The notes beneath the pieces were generated by a model. It did no database searches, was not told the origin of the DNA, and saw only the letters and a list, made by a program, of their open reading frames with translations. Below are positions 36,201-43,983 of a DNA stretch of 64,000 nt, in pieces. The translations under genes and the position numbers were made by a program. This stretch comes from M3007 sp044347755 (lineage in GTDB: Bacteria; Bacteroidota; Bacteroidia; Chitinophagales; Saprospiraceae): contig JBIKUE010000013.1 in the NCBI GenBank assembly GCA_044347755.1, forward strand, positions 1 through 64,000, in the 5' to 3' direction. How positions within the stretch are numbered: the first letter of the stretch is position 1; each line of letters starts with the position of its first letter.

Positions 36201-37250
36201 CGGTTGGTGCTTGCACAGGATACCGCGCGTTTTCACAGTCAGCACCCGCAAGTACCCGTTTGGGGCCCTATCGGCTTGGGTTTTAGCAATAATGGAGAAA
36301 CCATTTCTTTGTACAACCGCTTTGACGAGCTTGTGCTGCAAATGACCTACGACAACAACGAGCCCTGGCCATTGGTAGCAAATGGATGGGGGCCTAGTCT
36401 GGAACTGCGGGCCGATAGTTTGGATCCAAATCTTCCGGAATCATGGTTTCCGGGATGTATTGGTGGCTCGCCTGGTACAGCATACTCCCCTTGTACAGAA
36501 GCCATCATTTTCAGTGAGATCAATTACGCCTCAGCACAGGATGCAAATGCAGAAGACTGGGTAGAGCTATACAACCAAAGCAATCAACCGGTAGATCTTT
36601 CCAACTGGATTTTCAAAGATGCAGCCGAAGACAACACCTATATCCTGCCTGATCTAACCGTTTTAAATCCGGCAGAATACCTGGTTTTATACCGTAATCA
36701 GGCCTTGTTTGCTCTGTCCTACCCAACAGTAACGAACATTTCCGGTCCATTCTCTTTTGGTTTGAGCAATTCAGGAGATGCGCTGCGGCTATATGATGCC
36801 GATGGCCGTTTGTACCAATCTGTTTACTACGGCACAGAAAGTCCCTGGCCTGTTGGGGCCAATGGTAATGGGTACACGCTGGAGCTGATAGATTCCATAG
36901 GCAACCCCAATTTACCTACTTCCTGGAAGGACGGATGTTTACAGGGTTCGCCGGGTGGGCCACTTGTCCCCTGTGAAACCAGTAGCACCAATCAACCAAC
37001 CTCGCAGAACACTATTTCACTTTTCCCAAATCCTAATAATGGTCAATTCCTATTGGAGGTTCCAGAAATAGACCTTGATGTGTTGTATGACTTAACTGTT
37101 TGGAATACACAAGGTGTTTTACTTCATCAATTGAATGGACTGCGCAACAAATCAAAACTGGATTTAAGAGCATTGCCAAATGGAATCTATTGGATTCAGG
37201 TTGTTCAAGGGAATCGTTCCTGGAATGGAAGGTTAATCATTATTCCCTGA
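33270..37250 (+). CDS. Secreted CotH-kinase/lamin-tail domain protein with T9SS type A C-terminus
   Basis: About 1326 residues. Order: signal peptide (ending VSAQ), lamin-tail domain (EFPDWIELFNPGPDTISLLNYRLSD), a chitobiase/FN3-associated segment (RYTLDGSDPDENDP, about residues 375-430), CotH domain (MDGGAGGSRFHPQHSF, YLRNGSNQYLSYPYKDA, VYINGNYFGLYELREKFD, about 480-760), an InlB-like repeat (about 850-920), two more lamin-tail domains (DDWIELLNYGNGALDISGW and EDWVELYNQSNQPVDLSNW) and a C-terminal T9SS type A sorting domain (FPNPNNGQFLLEV ... LPNGIYWIQV). CotH folds are protein kinase-like; in secreted Bacteroidota proteins the role is unknown. ATG 33270 is chosen because it gives the signal peptide. 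Confidence 0.92.
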   Translation: MKNSAIAMFFTLLLICTQVSAQKIFINEGSNRNYNTIADENGEFPDWIELFNPGPDTISLLNYRLSDRLNKPDMWRLPSIPLAPNEYKVIFCSGNNRTPITIFKPVHNTGTFTPVIGWNEHLFSDSIYWDGVSNLLINTCSYSNTGYTVNSVFNQSSTTYFSSSYTFNDGNEYSCGAPYGTRAKVRPNMRINQVVIGNETIQNSPYDYPAPYGNWYWTARHQFLVRADELVAAGLTPGYITSLAFDVAWTDPNIVYTYVDFSLKLVQEAELSFEFQQITSQPNLHTNFKLSGEGDTVYLFNPDLELSSSLMVNSSNLDNSNGSFPDSSQNIVIFAPPTPGQSNNQSETFLDYLLPPVIQTPAGLYNTIVTTIITNPNGGNSIVRYTLDGSDPDENDPVFDGTPITIFYSAVLKARAFEAGILPSKPVASSYLLGINHTTPILAVTTQQENLYGPNGIFDNWWTDWEKSAHVEYFDLQDTHRLIISQLAAMQMDGGAGGSRFHPQHSFQINFAHSALGDGSVEHAFIPTKPKHITYDKIYLRNGSNQYLSYPYKDACAVEAMGHATNNYYSGWRPVSVYINGNYFGLYELREKFDTEFFKAQDDCDKDSIDILSLSFWYNSVLRAVEGSTDGFFTAMEAFDILDPADSSFWEKTDRLFDMKYYHDYIIGESWVGNRDWPGNNIKIYRSDKTDFRWRYCIQDFELALEPGGWTSIYDDPIRFLLDIDINNPYTRVWKRGMDNPKFRNYFINRFADLMNTAYLPDSLTQVEQRMFEQTVVEMPKLYARWGNPNDIPGQMNAFNNNHLTYQFSLTARSPEVRNFIQSNLGLNGQVEVILDAIPAGAGRITLNTITPGPLPWSGIYFDGNEISLTAIPEPGYTFLYWDTNEVLLNIDTHATLVVNAHTSTLFRAVFAPTGFQGRMAFSELHYHPDSTRNSDDWIELLNYGNGALDISGWRLTDGNPLNNFTFPLGTVVPPQGRLVLAQDTARFHSQHPQVPVWGPIGLGFSNNGETISLYNRFDELVLQMTYDNNEPWPLVANGWGPSLELRADSLDPNLPESWFPGCIGGSPGTAYSPCTEAIIFSEINYASAQDANAEDWVELYNQSNQPVDLSNWIFKDAAEDNTYILPDLTVLNPAEYLVLYRNQALFALSYPTVTNISGPFSFGLSNSGDALRLYDADGRLYQSVYYGTESPWPVGANGNGYTLELIDSIGNPNLPTSWKDGCLQGSPGGPLVPCETSSTNQPTSQNTISLFPNPNNGQFLLEVPEIDLDVLYDLTVWNTQGVLLHQLNGLRNKSKLDLRALPNGIYWIQVVQGNRSWNGRLIIIP

Positions 37251-37301
37251 TAATTACAACTGTCAATTTTATATTGAATACACCATTAAGAATCTTTTTA
37301 A

Positions 37302-38087
37302 ATGGATCTCTCGCTTTTGCAAAAAAACGCCCTCGTAGGCGGCGCCAGTGCCGGCATTGGCCTGGCTACAGCACAAGAATTGGCCTTGTTGGGCGCCAAT
37401 GTGGTCCTGCTGGCCCGCAATGACGCCAAACTCATAGCAGCCATGCAGACACTGGACACCAGCCAGGGGCAGCAGCATGATTATCTGGTAGCAGATTATG
37501 GCGACAGTCTTACGCTGCAAAACCGGGTCAGCGCGCTGTTGCAGGAAAAAAACATACATATCCTGGTAAACAACACCGGCGGCCCTCCGGGTGGGCCCAT
37601 TACGGAGGCGCCAACTAAAAATTTCGTGGAAGCCTACCACAACCACCTGTTGTGCAATCAGATCCTGGCTCAAGCAGTATTACCCGGTATGAAAGCGGCC
37701 GGATATGGCCGGATCATCAATATCATCAGTACTTCTGTAAAAGAACCACTGGATGGATTGGGGGTGTCCAACACTACGCGTTGGGCAGTGGCATCCTGGG
37801 CCAAAACATGGGCCAACGAAGTTGGACAATTCCAGATTACCGTGAACAATGTGCTACCCGGTTTTACCAGTACCGGCAGGCTTGAAGAGATTGTAAACAA
37901 AAGGGCTGCAGTCAACAACAGCAGCACCGAAGCCGTGGAACAGCAATTCAAAAATCAGGTTCCCATGCGCCGCTTTGCAGATCCTTCAGAGGTAGCCGCC
38001 GCCGTAGCCTTCCTGGCCAGCCCGGCTGCCGGCTACATCAATGGCATTAATTTGCCTGTGGATGGAGGGCGGACCAAAAGTTTGTGA
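37302..38087 (+). CDS. Short-chain dehydrogenase/reductase family protein
   Basis: A 261-residue SDR with the dinucleotide-binding motif VGGASAGIGLATAQELALLGA and NNTGGPPGG. The position of the usual YxxxK catalytic pair reads TTRWAVASWAK: the lysine is there but the tyrosine is missing, as in a branch of SDRs annotated as 3-oxoacyl-ACP reductase-like. The C-terminal PVDGGRTKSL is typical. It likely binds NADP(H), with activity unsure. It lies 51 bp after the CotH gene and its stop codon is inside a giant inverted repeat shared with the convergent epimerase gene. Confidence 0.87.
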   Translation: MDLSLLQKNALVGGASAGIGLATAQELALLGANVVLLARNDAKLIAAMQTLDTSQGQQHDYLVADYGDSLTLQNRVSALLQEKNIHILVNNTGGPPGGPITEAPTKNFVEAYHNHLLCNQILAQAVLPGMKAAGYGRIINIISTSVKEPLDGLGVSNTTRWAVASWAKTWANEVGQFQITVNNVLPGFTSTGRLEEIVNKRAAVNNSSTEAVEQQFKNQVPMRRFADPSEVAAAVAFLASPAAGYINGINLPVDGGRTKSL

Positions 38088-38255
38088 GTGTTTGAGTGTG
38101 GGAGTGTTTGAGTTGGCGTGCGGCCGGGGATTACCACTAAGCCACTAAGGGCACTAAGACAACTCACTCTTAGTACCCTTAGTGGCTTAGTGGTAAAAAC
38201 TTATATGAAATCTCCGGCCGCACGCCAACTCAAACACTCCCACACTCAAACACTC
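38086..38255. repeat. Stop-to-stop giant inverted repeat between the SDR and epimerase genes
   Basis: Outer arms 38086-38127 and 38214-38255 are perfect 42-bp complements and include the last bases of both stop codons (SDR 38085-38087, epimerase 38246-38248). Inner arms 38135-38160 and about 38168-38195 (CCACTAAG repeats) pair over 26 bp with one mismatch. The left outer arm is built from four octamers of AGTGTTTG type. Confidence 0.9.
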
Positions 38256-38644
38256 TGACACAGCTCCACCAACACTCCGTTGGCAGATTTGGGATGCAGG
38301 AATGCTACGAGTTTGTTATCGGCGCCGCGCTTGGGCTCGCGGTTGAGCGGGATAAAGCCTTCTGATTCAAGGCGTTGGATTTCAGCGAGGATATCATCCA
38401 CCTCAAAGGCGATATGGTGAATGCCTTCACCGCGTTTTTCAATGAATTTGGCAATTGCACTGTCCGGATGATTGGCTTCCAATAATTCAATTTTACTTTC
38501 CCCAATCCGGAAAAAAGAAGTAGCAACGTGCTCACTTTCAACCGTTTCTACCTTGTAATGTGATTCACCCAGAAGTTTTCGGAAGAGTTCATTGCTTTCC
38601 TCCATATTGCGTACGGCAATGCCGATGTGGTCAATTCTGATCAT
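38246..38644 (-). CDS. mce: Methylmalonyl-CoA epimerase
   Basis: A 132-residue vicinal-oxygen-chelate protein: metal ligands His in IRIDHIGIAV, His in GIHHIAFEVDD and Glu in GVLVELCQ are all present, plus the conserved LLGESHYKVETVESEHV block. It interconverts the (R) and (S) forms of methylmalonyl-CoA, in propionate and odd-chain/branched amino-acid use. No mutase is beside it. Its start codon is preceded by three octamers of the AAAACACY type; its stop lies inside the long inverted repeat. Confidence 0.93.
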   Translation of the reverse strand: MIRIDHIGIAVRNMEESNELFRKLLGESHYKVETVESEHVATSFFRIGESKIELLEANHPDSAIAKFIEKRGEGIHHIAFEVDDILAEIQRLESEGFIPLNREPKRGADNKLVAFLHPKSANGVLVELCQSV

Positions 38645-38647
38645 GGC

Positions 38648-38671
38648 AGTGTTTTGGTGTTTTAGTGTTTT
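38648..38671 (-). repeat. Three octamers before the epimerase start codon
   Basis: On the coding strand the sequence before the start is CAAAACAC-TAAAACAC-CAAAACAC-TGCC-ATG. This is the same octamer (AAAACACY) as before the DUF4290 start. Confidence 0.7.
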
Positions 38672-38712
38672 GGTAATAAAGGCATCCTTAGCGCTTTAGT
38701 GTACTTTGTACC

Positions 38713-39417
38713 TTATAAATCGAACACGAATCCTTCGTTGGTTAATTGAAGGTACTTCTCACGGTCGAACTGGTACAACTTTGCGGGACGATGAGCCACA
38801 CCTTCCTGCATTTCCGGGCATTCTACCAACAAATTCATGGATAGAATCTTTTTGCGGAAATTGCGCTTATCGAGCCGCTTGGGCAATTGTAACACAGAAT
38901 CGTAAAGCTGTTGTAATTCCGTGAGGGTAAACTTGGGAGGTAACAATTCAAAACCAATGGGGGCTGTGCGTACCTTTCTTTTGAGTCGCCGGAGGCAACT
39001 CTCCAGGATTTCGTTGTGGTCAAAAGCCAACTCTCCTACTTTATCAATGCTATGCCATTGGGCTGATTGAGCAAAAGAGGCGGCCGTTAAAGTATAGTTG
39101 CTGATTTTTATCAGTGAAATATAGGCCACAGTAATGACTCGACCCAAAGGGTGCCTGTTGACTGCACCAAAGGTTTTTACCTGCTCCAGGTAAACGCCAC
39201 GGAGGCCTGTAAGTTGTTCCAATACCCTTTCAGCAGCGGTGTCCAGATCTTCATTCGGATAAACCAAATCACCCGGTAAAGCCCATTTATCTTTAAAAGG
39301 CGCCTGACCGCGCTGGATTAGCAGCACCTTTAGGTCGCCTCCGTCAAAACCAAAAATGACATTGTCAACGGAGAACGCCGATTTAAAAAAAGACCCAACT
39401 TCGCCGGTAGTGTCCAT
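38713..39417 (-). CDS. NrtR-like transcriptional regulator (Nudix plus winged helix)
   Basis: A 234-residue protein: a Nudix-fold N-terminal domain (residues about 15-150; DNVIFGFDGGDLKVLLIQRG, KWALPGDLV) and a C-terminal winged helix (about 160-230; FTLTELQQLYDSVLQLPKRLDKRNFRKKIL). The Nudix box is degenerate (NEDLDTAAERVLEQLTGL lacks the REUxEE core), as expected for NrtR-type regulators, which bind an effector without hydrolysing it. Members control NAD synthesis or sugar use. Here the only near gene is the epimerase, 68 bp downstream on the same strand, so target genes are not evident. Confidence 0.87.
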   Translation of the reverse strand: MDTTGEVGSFFKSAFSVDNVIFGFDGGDLKVLLIQRGQAPFKDKWALPGDLVYPNEDLDTAAERVLEQLTGLRGVYLEQVKTFGAVNRHPLGRVITVAYISLIKISNYTLTAASFAQSAQWHSIDKVGELAFDHNEILESCLRRLKRKVRTAPIGFELLPPKFTLTELQQLYDSVLQLPKRLDKRNFRKKILSMNLLVECPEMQEGVAHRPAKLYQFDREKYLQLTNEGFVFDL

Positions 39418-39573
39418 ATACCCGATTGATTATGCGGCCAAAAGTAGAACTTATTGTTAATTTCACACCAATTGCCCGAAAGGAATTTTATTTGGAACAT
39501 CGAAGTTTTTTACCCGGGTAATTCTGCAACCGAACCATTTGCTTTTTTTTCACATGGAGTAGTAATAGGACAG

Positions 39574-39581
39574 TACCTTTG
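39574..39581 (+). promoter_or_regulatory. Probable -7 promoter element of the HU-SPOR gene
   Basis: TACCTTTG followed by CACC, 76 nt before the start codon. The leader contains ATCACCT/AGGTGAT complementary segments at about 39595-39631 followed by TTTTGCTTTT, perhaps an attenuator. No clear TTG box is seen. Confidence 0.45.
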
Positions 39582-39657
39582 CACCAGTTTTGATCACCTC
39601 ATGGAAGAGAGAACTATTATTTAAATCAGGTGATTTTGCTTTTGCCCAATACATACT

Positions 39658-40716
39658 ATGCAAATTGATATCCCAGCCCACATCGAGAAACTATTATATC
39701 TGCATGATTCTCTGGTAGTACCCGGTTTTGGCGGGTTCACGGCTACCAGGACGCCTGCTGCTACTGATTACATAGGCGGTTCTGTAAATCCGCCTTCTAA
39801 AACACTGGTTTTTAGTGAAAATCTGGTGATTGACGATGGCTTGCTCACTGCCGATGTTGCTGATGCACATGGCATTTCAACAGAAGACGCAGGGAAAGCC
39901 GTTGAAGCATTTGTGGAGAAGATGCGCGCACTGCTGGATCAGCGCGAAATTGTTACGCTTCCGGGTGTGGGCCGGCTCTATAAAAACTATGTGCAGAAAA
40001 TCCAGTTTCTGCCAGATGCAACCAATTTCAATGCAGCCTCCTATGGTTTGCCGCCGCTTCAATTTTCTCCTATCTCAAGGTCAAGAGAAGTAAGTGGAAG
40101 CAGCACTACTCCTGATGTTCCAACGGGCAATACAACACCAGTTCAAACACCACCTCCGCCCATGCCAGAACCTACTTACGCTCCGGAGCGTTCTGCAAGC
40201 AGTTCCAATTGGGGCACCATAGTGGGCATTTTCCTTTTTCTGTTAACATTAATCGCAGGTATCTGGTATTGGAAATTTCGCGAAAAACCGGATACGGAAA
40301 CAGCCGTTAAGCCTGATACGGAATTGCTGGAAAAGGATAAAAAAGCGGTGGAGGACAGCCCTAAAACAGAAGCTATTGAAGAAACCACTTCTTCTCAACC
40401 CGCCAAAGCTGACCCGGAAAAGCAGGCTCAGGAATCCCTGGAAGCCAAAGAAAAAGCCGCTCGTGAAAAGGTTAATGTCGCCCGAAATGGAAGGGAATGT
40501 ATCCTTATCATAGCCTCCTTGTCTGACAAAGGCAATGCTGACAAGCTGCGTCGTTTACTTCAGGAGGAGGGCTATCAAGAATATTATCTGTTAAACGGCA
40601 AGGCACATGTGGTGGGTATTAAGTTCCAATACCTAAAAGCTCCAGAAATCGAGGCTCAGAAAAAAGCCCTGATGGCCCTTACCGGTGTGAACTATATTGC
40701 GGTAAAGAAGAAGTAA
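39658..40716 (+). CDS. HU-CCDC81 and SPOR domain protein
   Basis: A 352-residue protein. Residues 1-145 carry the paired Bacteroidota HU-CCDC81 domains (IEKLLYLHDSLVVPGFGGFTA; FVEKMRALLDQREIVTLPGVGRLYK), then a Pro/Thr-rich linker, a single membrane helix (WGTIVGIFLFLLTLIAGIWYW, about 183-204), an acidic/Lys-rich stretch and a SPOR domain at about 275-350 (ECILIIASLSDKGNADKLRRLLQEEGY). SPOR binds denuded septal peptidoglycan, so the protein would link a cytosolic HU-like part to the septal wall. Its stop abuts the stop of the convergent gene with no space between. Confidence 0.92.
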   Translation: MQIDIPAHIEKLLYLHDSLVVPGFGGFTATRTPAATDYIGGSVNPPSKTLVFSENLVIDDGLLTADVADAHGISTEDAGKAVEAFVEKMRALLDQREIVTLPGVGRLYKNYVQKIQFLPDATNFNAASYGLPPLQFSPISRSREVSGSSTTPDVPTGNTTPVQTPPPPMPEPTYAPERSASSSNWGTIVGIFLFLLTLIAGIWYWKFREKPDTETAVKPDTELLEKDKKAVEDSPKTEAIEETTSSQPAKADPEKQAQESLEAKEKAAREKVNVARNGRECILIIASLSDKGNADKLRRLLQEEGYQEYYLLNGKAHVVGIKFQYLKAPEIEAQKKALMALTGVNYIAVKKK

Positions 40717-42417
40717 TCAACGTACTACCGTTACGTCTCCTTTGGCGTGCCAGGTTTGGGTTTTTCCAAACAAGTCTGCATCCCATTCCAGGCGCCATAC
40801 GTAAACACCGGTCATGCCATCTTTGCCACGCACCACTCCATCCCATGGTTGTTCAGGATCATCGGCAGCAAACACCAGGCTACCCCAACGATCATATACC
40901 TCCATGCGGAATCGCAACCAACGACAAGGCAAAAAGGCCTGCCATTGATCGTTGTTGCCATCATCATTTGGGGTAAACACGTTCGGAACGTACAAATTAC
41001 ACGCTTTGCAGGCGAAAAAATCCACCTGAACGGAGTCTTCAAACAGGCAATTTTCTGTTTGCCCAATCAGGGTATACACCCCAGGCTCCGAAACTGGCAG
41101 TACATCCTGCTGACTGCCATTGCTCCAGGTCCATTCCAATAATGCGTTTGGTCGTACCAGATAAAGCACATCATCGAAACAAATGGTGGTATCCGGCCTG
41201 AGCACCGGCGGTATTTCAATGCCCACAGACACCCAGGAGGTATCGCCCGGACACTCGGACGTGGGTGGGAAAATGTACGCATAGACGCCTGCGGTATACT
41301 TGGACGGATCAAAAAATCCCGGTATGGAAGAAGGCTCAGGCACCCAGATGCCCCCTGGATCAGGAGAGCCCTTTAATACGCTGAACAGACTGAATGGCGG
41401 AGTATTGGTGCAAACGATGGTATCGCCTGGCAAGCCTGCGCTGGGCGGGGTGTAGATGGGTAAAAAGGCGCGTTGCGTACCAGCCAGGCCACAACCGGCA
41501 TACACCTGAAATTCAACCCTCCGAACCCCTTGAAGCGGGTGAACAGCAGCGTCCAGATATTGCAATTGCTTAATGACAGCCAAAAAATCAGCCGGGCTGC
41601 CATTACCTGGATTGATCAGGGTAATATGTTGTGCATCGTACACCACCACCTGGATGGGTGGCGGAATATTAGGCAAGAAGATTTGGTCAAACGCTGTACC
41701 GTTCAACATCATGATTCTGATGGAGTCTATGGGCCCTTCTGAGGTGAGCAAGGGATCGTTGCCCACTACCGTAACGGAAGGAGTACAGGAAGTATCAGCC
41801 CGATAATCACCATTGGTGAGGCCGGAACTATTATCGGCATCCAGATCAAAATTAAAGTTGCTTTCCAGCTTGACATTATCTAACCCACCGAAATCTACGG
41901 CAAAATGGTGAAATTCTCCACGGATGCGCAGGCTGGTGATATTGGACAAAACTTGTTTGAACTGTGCCTGGGTGGGCACCAAACCGTTGGTCGTGTTTAC
42001 CCGCCAGCCGGCATCCTCCCGGAGAAACAGGTCGTAATGCGTCCAGGTAGGTCCAGGAAGTATGGGGTGGTCAAAAACGAGCGTGAGGCCTCCGCCTTTC
42101 AGCTCAACATCTGCAAAGGTGTTGGCATTGGATACATTATTGGCAAACTGGTCATATCGGAGAAATTTGCCATAGGCATCACATTTGGGTCCGCGGAATT
42201 TAGCCGGCGCCACAAAATACCAGGTCCCTCCGGTAGAGCCATCAGTCATTTGAATATGGCCCCCGGGATTACCGCCAGATAAGTTCCAGATGGCGGTAGT
42301 GCTCACAGGATCTCCATCGCAGCGCCAGTCTTCGTTGCCGGTATCGAAGGTAGAGATTTGGGCAGGCAAGGAGCTGGTCAGGAGCAATAGTGAAGCAATC
42401 AGATAAACAGAGCGCAT
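40717..42417 (-). CDS. Secreted laminin-B domain protein with CHU_C T9SS C-terminus
   Basis: About 566 residues. A signal peptide (ending LPAQ) is followed by a laminin-B/domain-IV-like module (residues about 20-190: FDTGNEDWRCDGDP, HIQMTDGSTGGTWYFVAP, LRIRGEFHHFAVDFGGLDNVKLE), a middle region with cysteines, and a CHU_C domain (VPNVFTPNDDGNNDQW, MEVYDRWGSLVFAADD, PWDGVVRGKDGMTGVYVW, GDVTVVR). It is exported by T9SS and probably stays at the surface or in the matrix. ATG 42417 is chosen over 42441 since it gives the cleaner signal peptide. Confidence 0.9.
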   Translation of the reverse strand: MRSVYLIASLLLLTSSLPAQISTFDTGNEDWRCDGDPVSTTAIWNLSGGNPGGHIQMTDGSTGGTWYFVAPAKFRGPKCDAYGKFLRYDQFANNVSNANTFADVELKGGGLTLVFDHPILPGPTWTHYDLFLREDAGWRVNTTNGLVPTQAQFKQVLSNITSLRIRGEFHHFAVDFGGLDNVKLESNFNFDLDADNSSGLTNGDYRADTSCTPSVTVVGNDPLLTSEGPIDSIRIMMLNGTAFDQIFLPNIPPPIQVVVYDAQHITLINPGNGSPADFLAVIKQLQYLDAAVHPLQGVRRVEFQVYAGCGLAGTQRAFLPIYTPPSAGLPGDTIVCTNTPPFSLFSVLKGSPDPGGIWVPEPSSIPGFFDPSKYTAGVYAYIFPPTSECPGDTSWVSVGIEIPPVLRPDTTICFDDVLYLVRPNALLEWTWSNGSQQDVLPVSEPGVYTLIGQTENCLFEDSVQVDFFACKACNLYVPNVFTPNDDGNNDQWQAFLPCRWLRFRMEVYDRWGSLVFAADDPEQPWDGVVRGKDGMTGVYVWRLEWDADLFGKTQTWHAKGDVTVVR

Positions 42418-42500
42418 GCAGCAAGATGGTTTTTGCTGCAAAATAGGTCGGAGACCTTAACGATGCTCAGACAAATGCGAAATTTTGTCAGGAATGGCGA

Positions 42501-42531
42501 AAAGGCGATGCAGGGATACTGCACCGCCTTT
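42501..42531. repeat. 13-bp hairpin upstream of the laminin-B gene
   Basis: 42501-42513 and 42519-42531 pair over 13 bp with one mismatch around a 5-nt loop. No T-run follows on the plus strand; on the minus strand a few T residues follow. Role not clear. Confidence 0.45.
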
Positions 42532-42596
42532 ACTGGCAAAATAAACAGGAGTTAACAAATAGTGGTTAGTCAGGATTATTCCGTTAGGTTCAATGG

Positions 42597-43349
42597 TTGC
42601 TTTTTTTCAGCACTTACAAAGGTGTAATGGTGCAGTTGTCTTCGATACGGAAGCGACGGCATTCACCGGCACCTGCCAACACAGAATGCACCATCAGCCA
42701 TGGCAGTCAGGGTTGTGTAATCTCCACTACAGATCTTTCTGACTTTGCACTTCGGGATGAATCAACAGAAGAAGTATTGAAAACCTTTAACGTACGACAA
42801 GAGAGTGCCCAAAAACACTATCAAGTGCTAAATGGAGGCACAAACAATGGAAATTCAGGCTATTCCATCAAGCTGGACAACCAAAACCCGGACTATTATA
42901 ATGGCATTGAATACTCCATCATAGCCAATAAAAACGGCGGAATTGTTGCCTCCTTCCAGATATATACCCATTACAATCCCGATTATTCGGAACTATACGT
43001 CACTTCACTTGCCGATGGGTATGAAATCGTAAAATATGCAGGCAATGAATTCAAAGGAAACGATCCTGCGGATCAACGGAATACAAACACCTCTCAGGCT
43101 ATGTTACGGTTTACCGTTTCTCCGAATCCATTTTTGCATACAATGAATATTCAGTTGAGTGAACCTGTCTCAACACCAACAACTTTCCAAGTCATCAATT
43201 TGCAGGGACAAACCGTTAAGAAAGGTGTAATACCGGAAGACACGCTTCATTATCAGCTTGAAGCGGAAGATCTTCCGGCAGGTATTTATTTGCTGCGCCT
43301 TGAATCTGCCGGAAATGGGCTAACACAAAAGCTACTGAAATCCAACTAA
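42597..43349 (+). CDS. T9SS type A C-terminal domain protein, probably 5'-truncated
   Basis: 250 codons are open from a TTG at 42597, or 240 from ATG 42627. The C-terminal 80 residues are a T9SS type A sorting domain (FTVSPNPFLHTMNIQL ... LPAGIYLLRLESAGN). The part before it has no family I recognise. The N-terminal 40 residues are basic, carry no signal peptide and look unlike real protein sequence, so export by Sec and then T9SS is impossible as it stands. I take it as a gene that lost its 5' part. A strong terminator follows directly, so the 3' end is original. Confidence 0.6.
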   Translation: MLFFSTYKGVMVQLSSIRKRRHSPAPANTECTISHGSQGCVISTTDLSDFALRDESTEEVLKTFNVRQESAQKHYQVLNGGTNNGNSGYSIKLDNQNPDYYNGIEYSIIANKNGGIVASFQIYTHYNPDYSELYVTSLADGYEIVKYAGNEFKGNDPADQRNTNTSQAMLRFTVSPNPFLHTMNIQLSEPVSTPTTFQVINLQGQTVKKGVIPEDTLHYQLEAEDLPAGIYLLRLESAGNGLTQKLLKSN

Positions 43350-43373
43350 ACCATCCCTTCGAACGCGCTTTAC

Positions 43374-43405
43374 GGCCACCTCCCTACCAGGGGGGTGGCC
43401 TTTTT
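43374..43405 (+). terminator. Strong rho-independent terminator
   Basis: An 11-bp stem with one G-U pair (43374-43384 with 43390-43400), five-base loop TACCA and five T residues, 25 bp after the truncated T9SS gene. Confidence 0.88.
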
Positions 43406-43458
43406 ACTTCATCAAAAAGGCCACCTGATGGCTGGAATGCGGGCCTATCTGATGGAGT

Positions 43459-43675
43459 TTATTGCAAATCAATAGAGACATCTTCAAAATTGATTTCGTT
43501 ACCGCCCCAGAAACCACTATTGCTTGGGTTAGGCAATGGAAGGAGTTTAAACCTGTGCTGTTGTTTCAGTTAATCAGCAAGGCATTCAGGTCAATGTCGA
43601 AGCCAATGCCACAAGGGCCTGCATTCGGGTTGATATCGGCCAGGAAAGCCAAGTTGCCGGTTAAAATCTAAAGCC
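43459..43675 (-). pseudogene. Decayed CDS fragment, minus strand
   Basis: Two minus-strand frames look like protein in sequence: LAFLADINPNAGPCGIGF at about 43600-43660 ending in an early stop, and LLPLPNPSNSGFWGGNEI at about 43500-43545 ending at 43459. A single-base shift joins them into one 3' gene end. No family is recognised. Confidence 0.3.
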
Positions 43676-43824
43676 CGGTACTATAAACTCCTAAAGCTAG
43701 ACAAAATCCTCAAATACGGACAGGAAAAAAGAGTCACAAACGGGAAAAACTCATTGAAGAAATTAAAAAAGCCGCAGGCATCAATGAGCGCGACTGGCTC
43801 CTGGAAAAGCTGGATTCCGCGTGA
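43676..43824 (+). pseudogene. Decayed CDS fragment, plus strand
   Basis: Plus-strand frames read ARYYKLLKLDKILKYGQE and then, after a shift, KREKLIEEIKKAAGINER before a stop at 43822-43824. The charged helical pattern looks coding, but no start exists and no family is recognised. The region 43350-43983 contains only this debris, the fragment on the other strand, and the promoter of the peptidase gene. Confidence 0.25.
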
Positions 43825-43919
43825 TGCAGCGCGTTTTTATCCACACAATGTGAATAACCCCATTGCCGGGGTGTTGGTTAAAATATTACGTGGGTGATGT
43901 AAAAACGTTTTGGCTTTCC

Positions 43920-43927
43920 TACATTTG
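43920..43927 (+). promoter_or_regulatory. Probable -7 element of the M23 peptidase gene
   Basis: TACATTTG followed by CACC, 56 nt before the start codon. No TTG box is found at the expected distance. Confidence 0.4.
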
Positions 43928-43983
43928 CACCAACCCCATTGGCCTTACAAGCTAAACTGTTTCTCTAATCTACCCATTTTATC

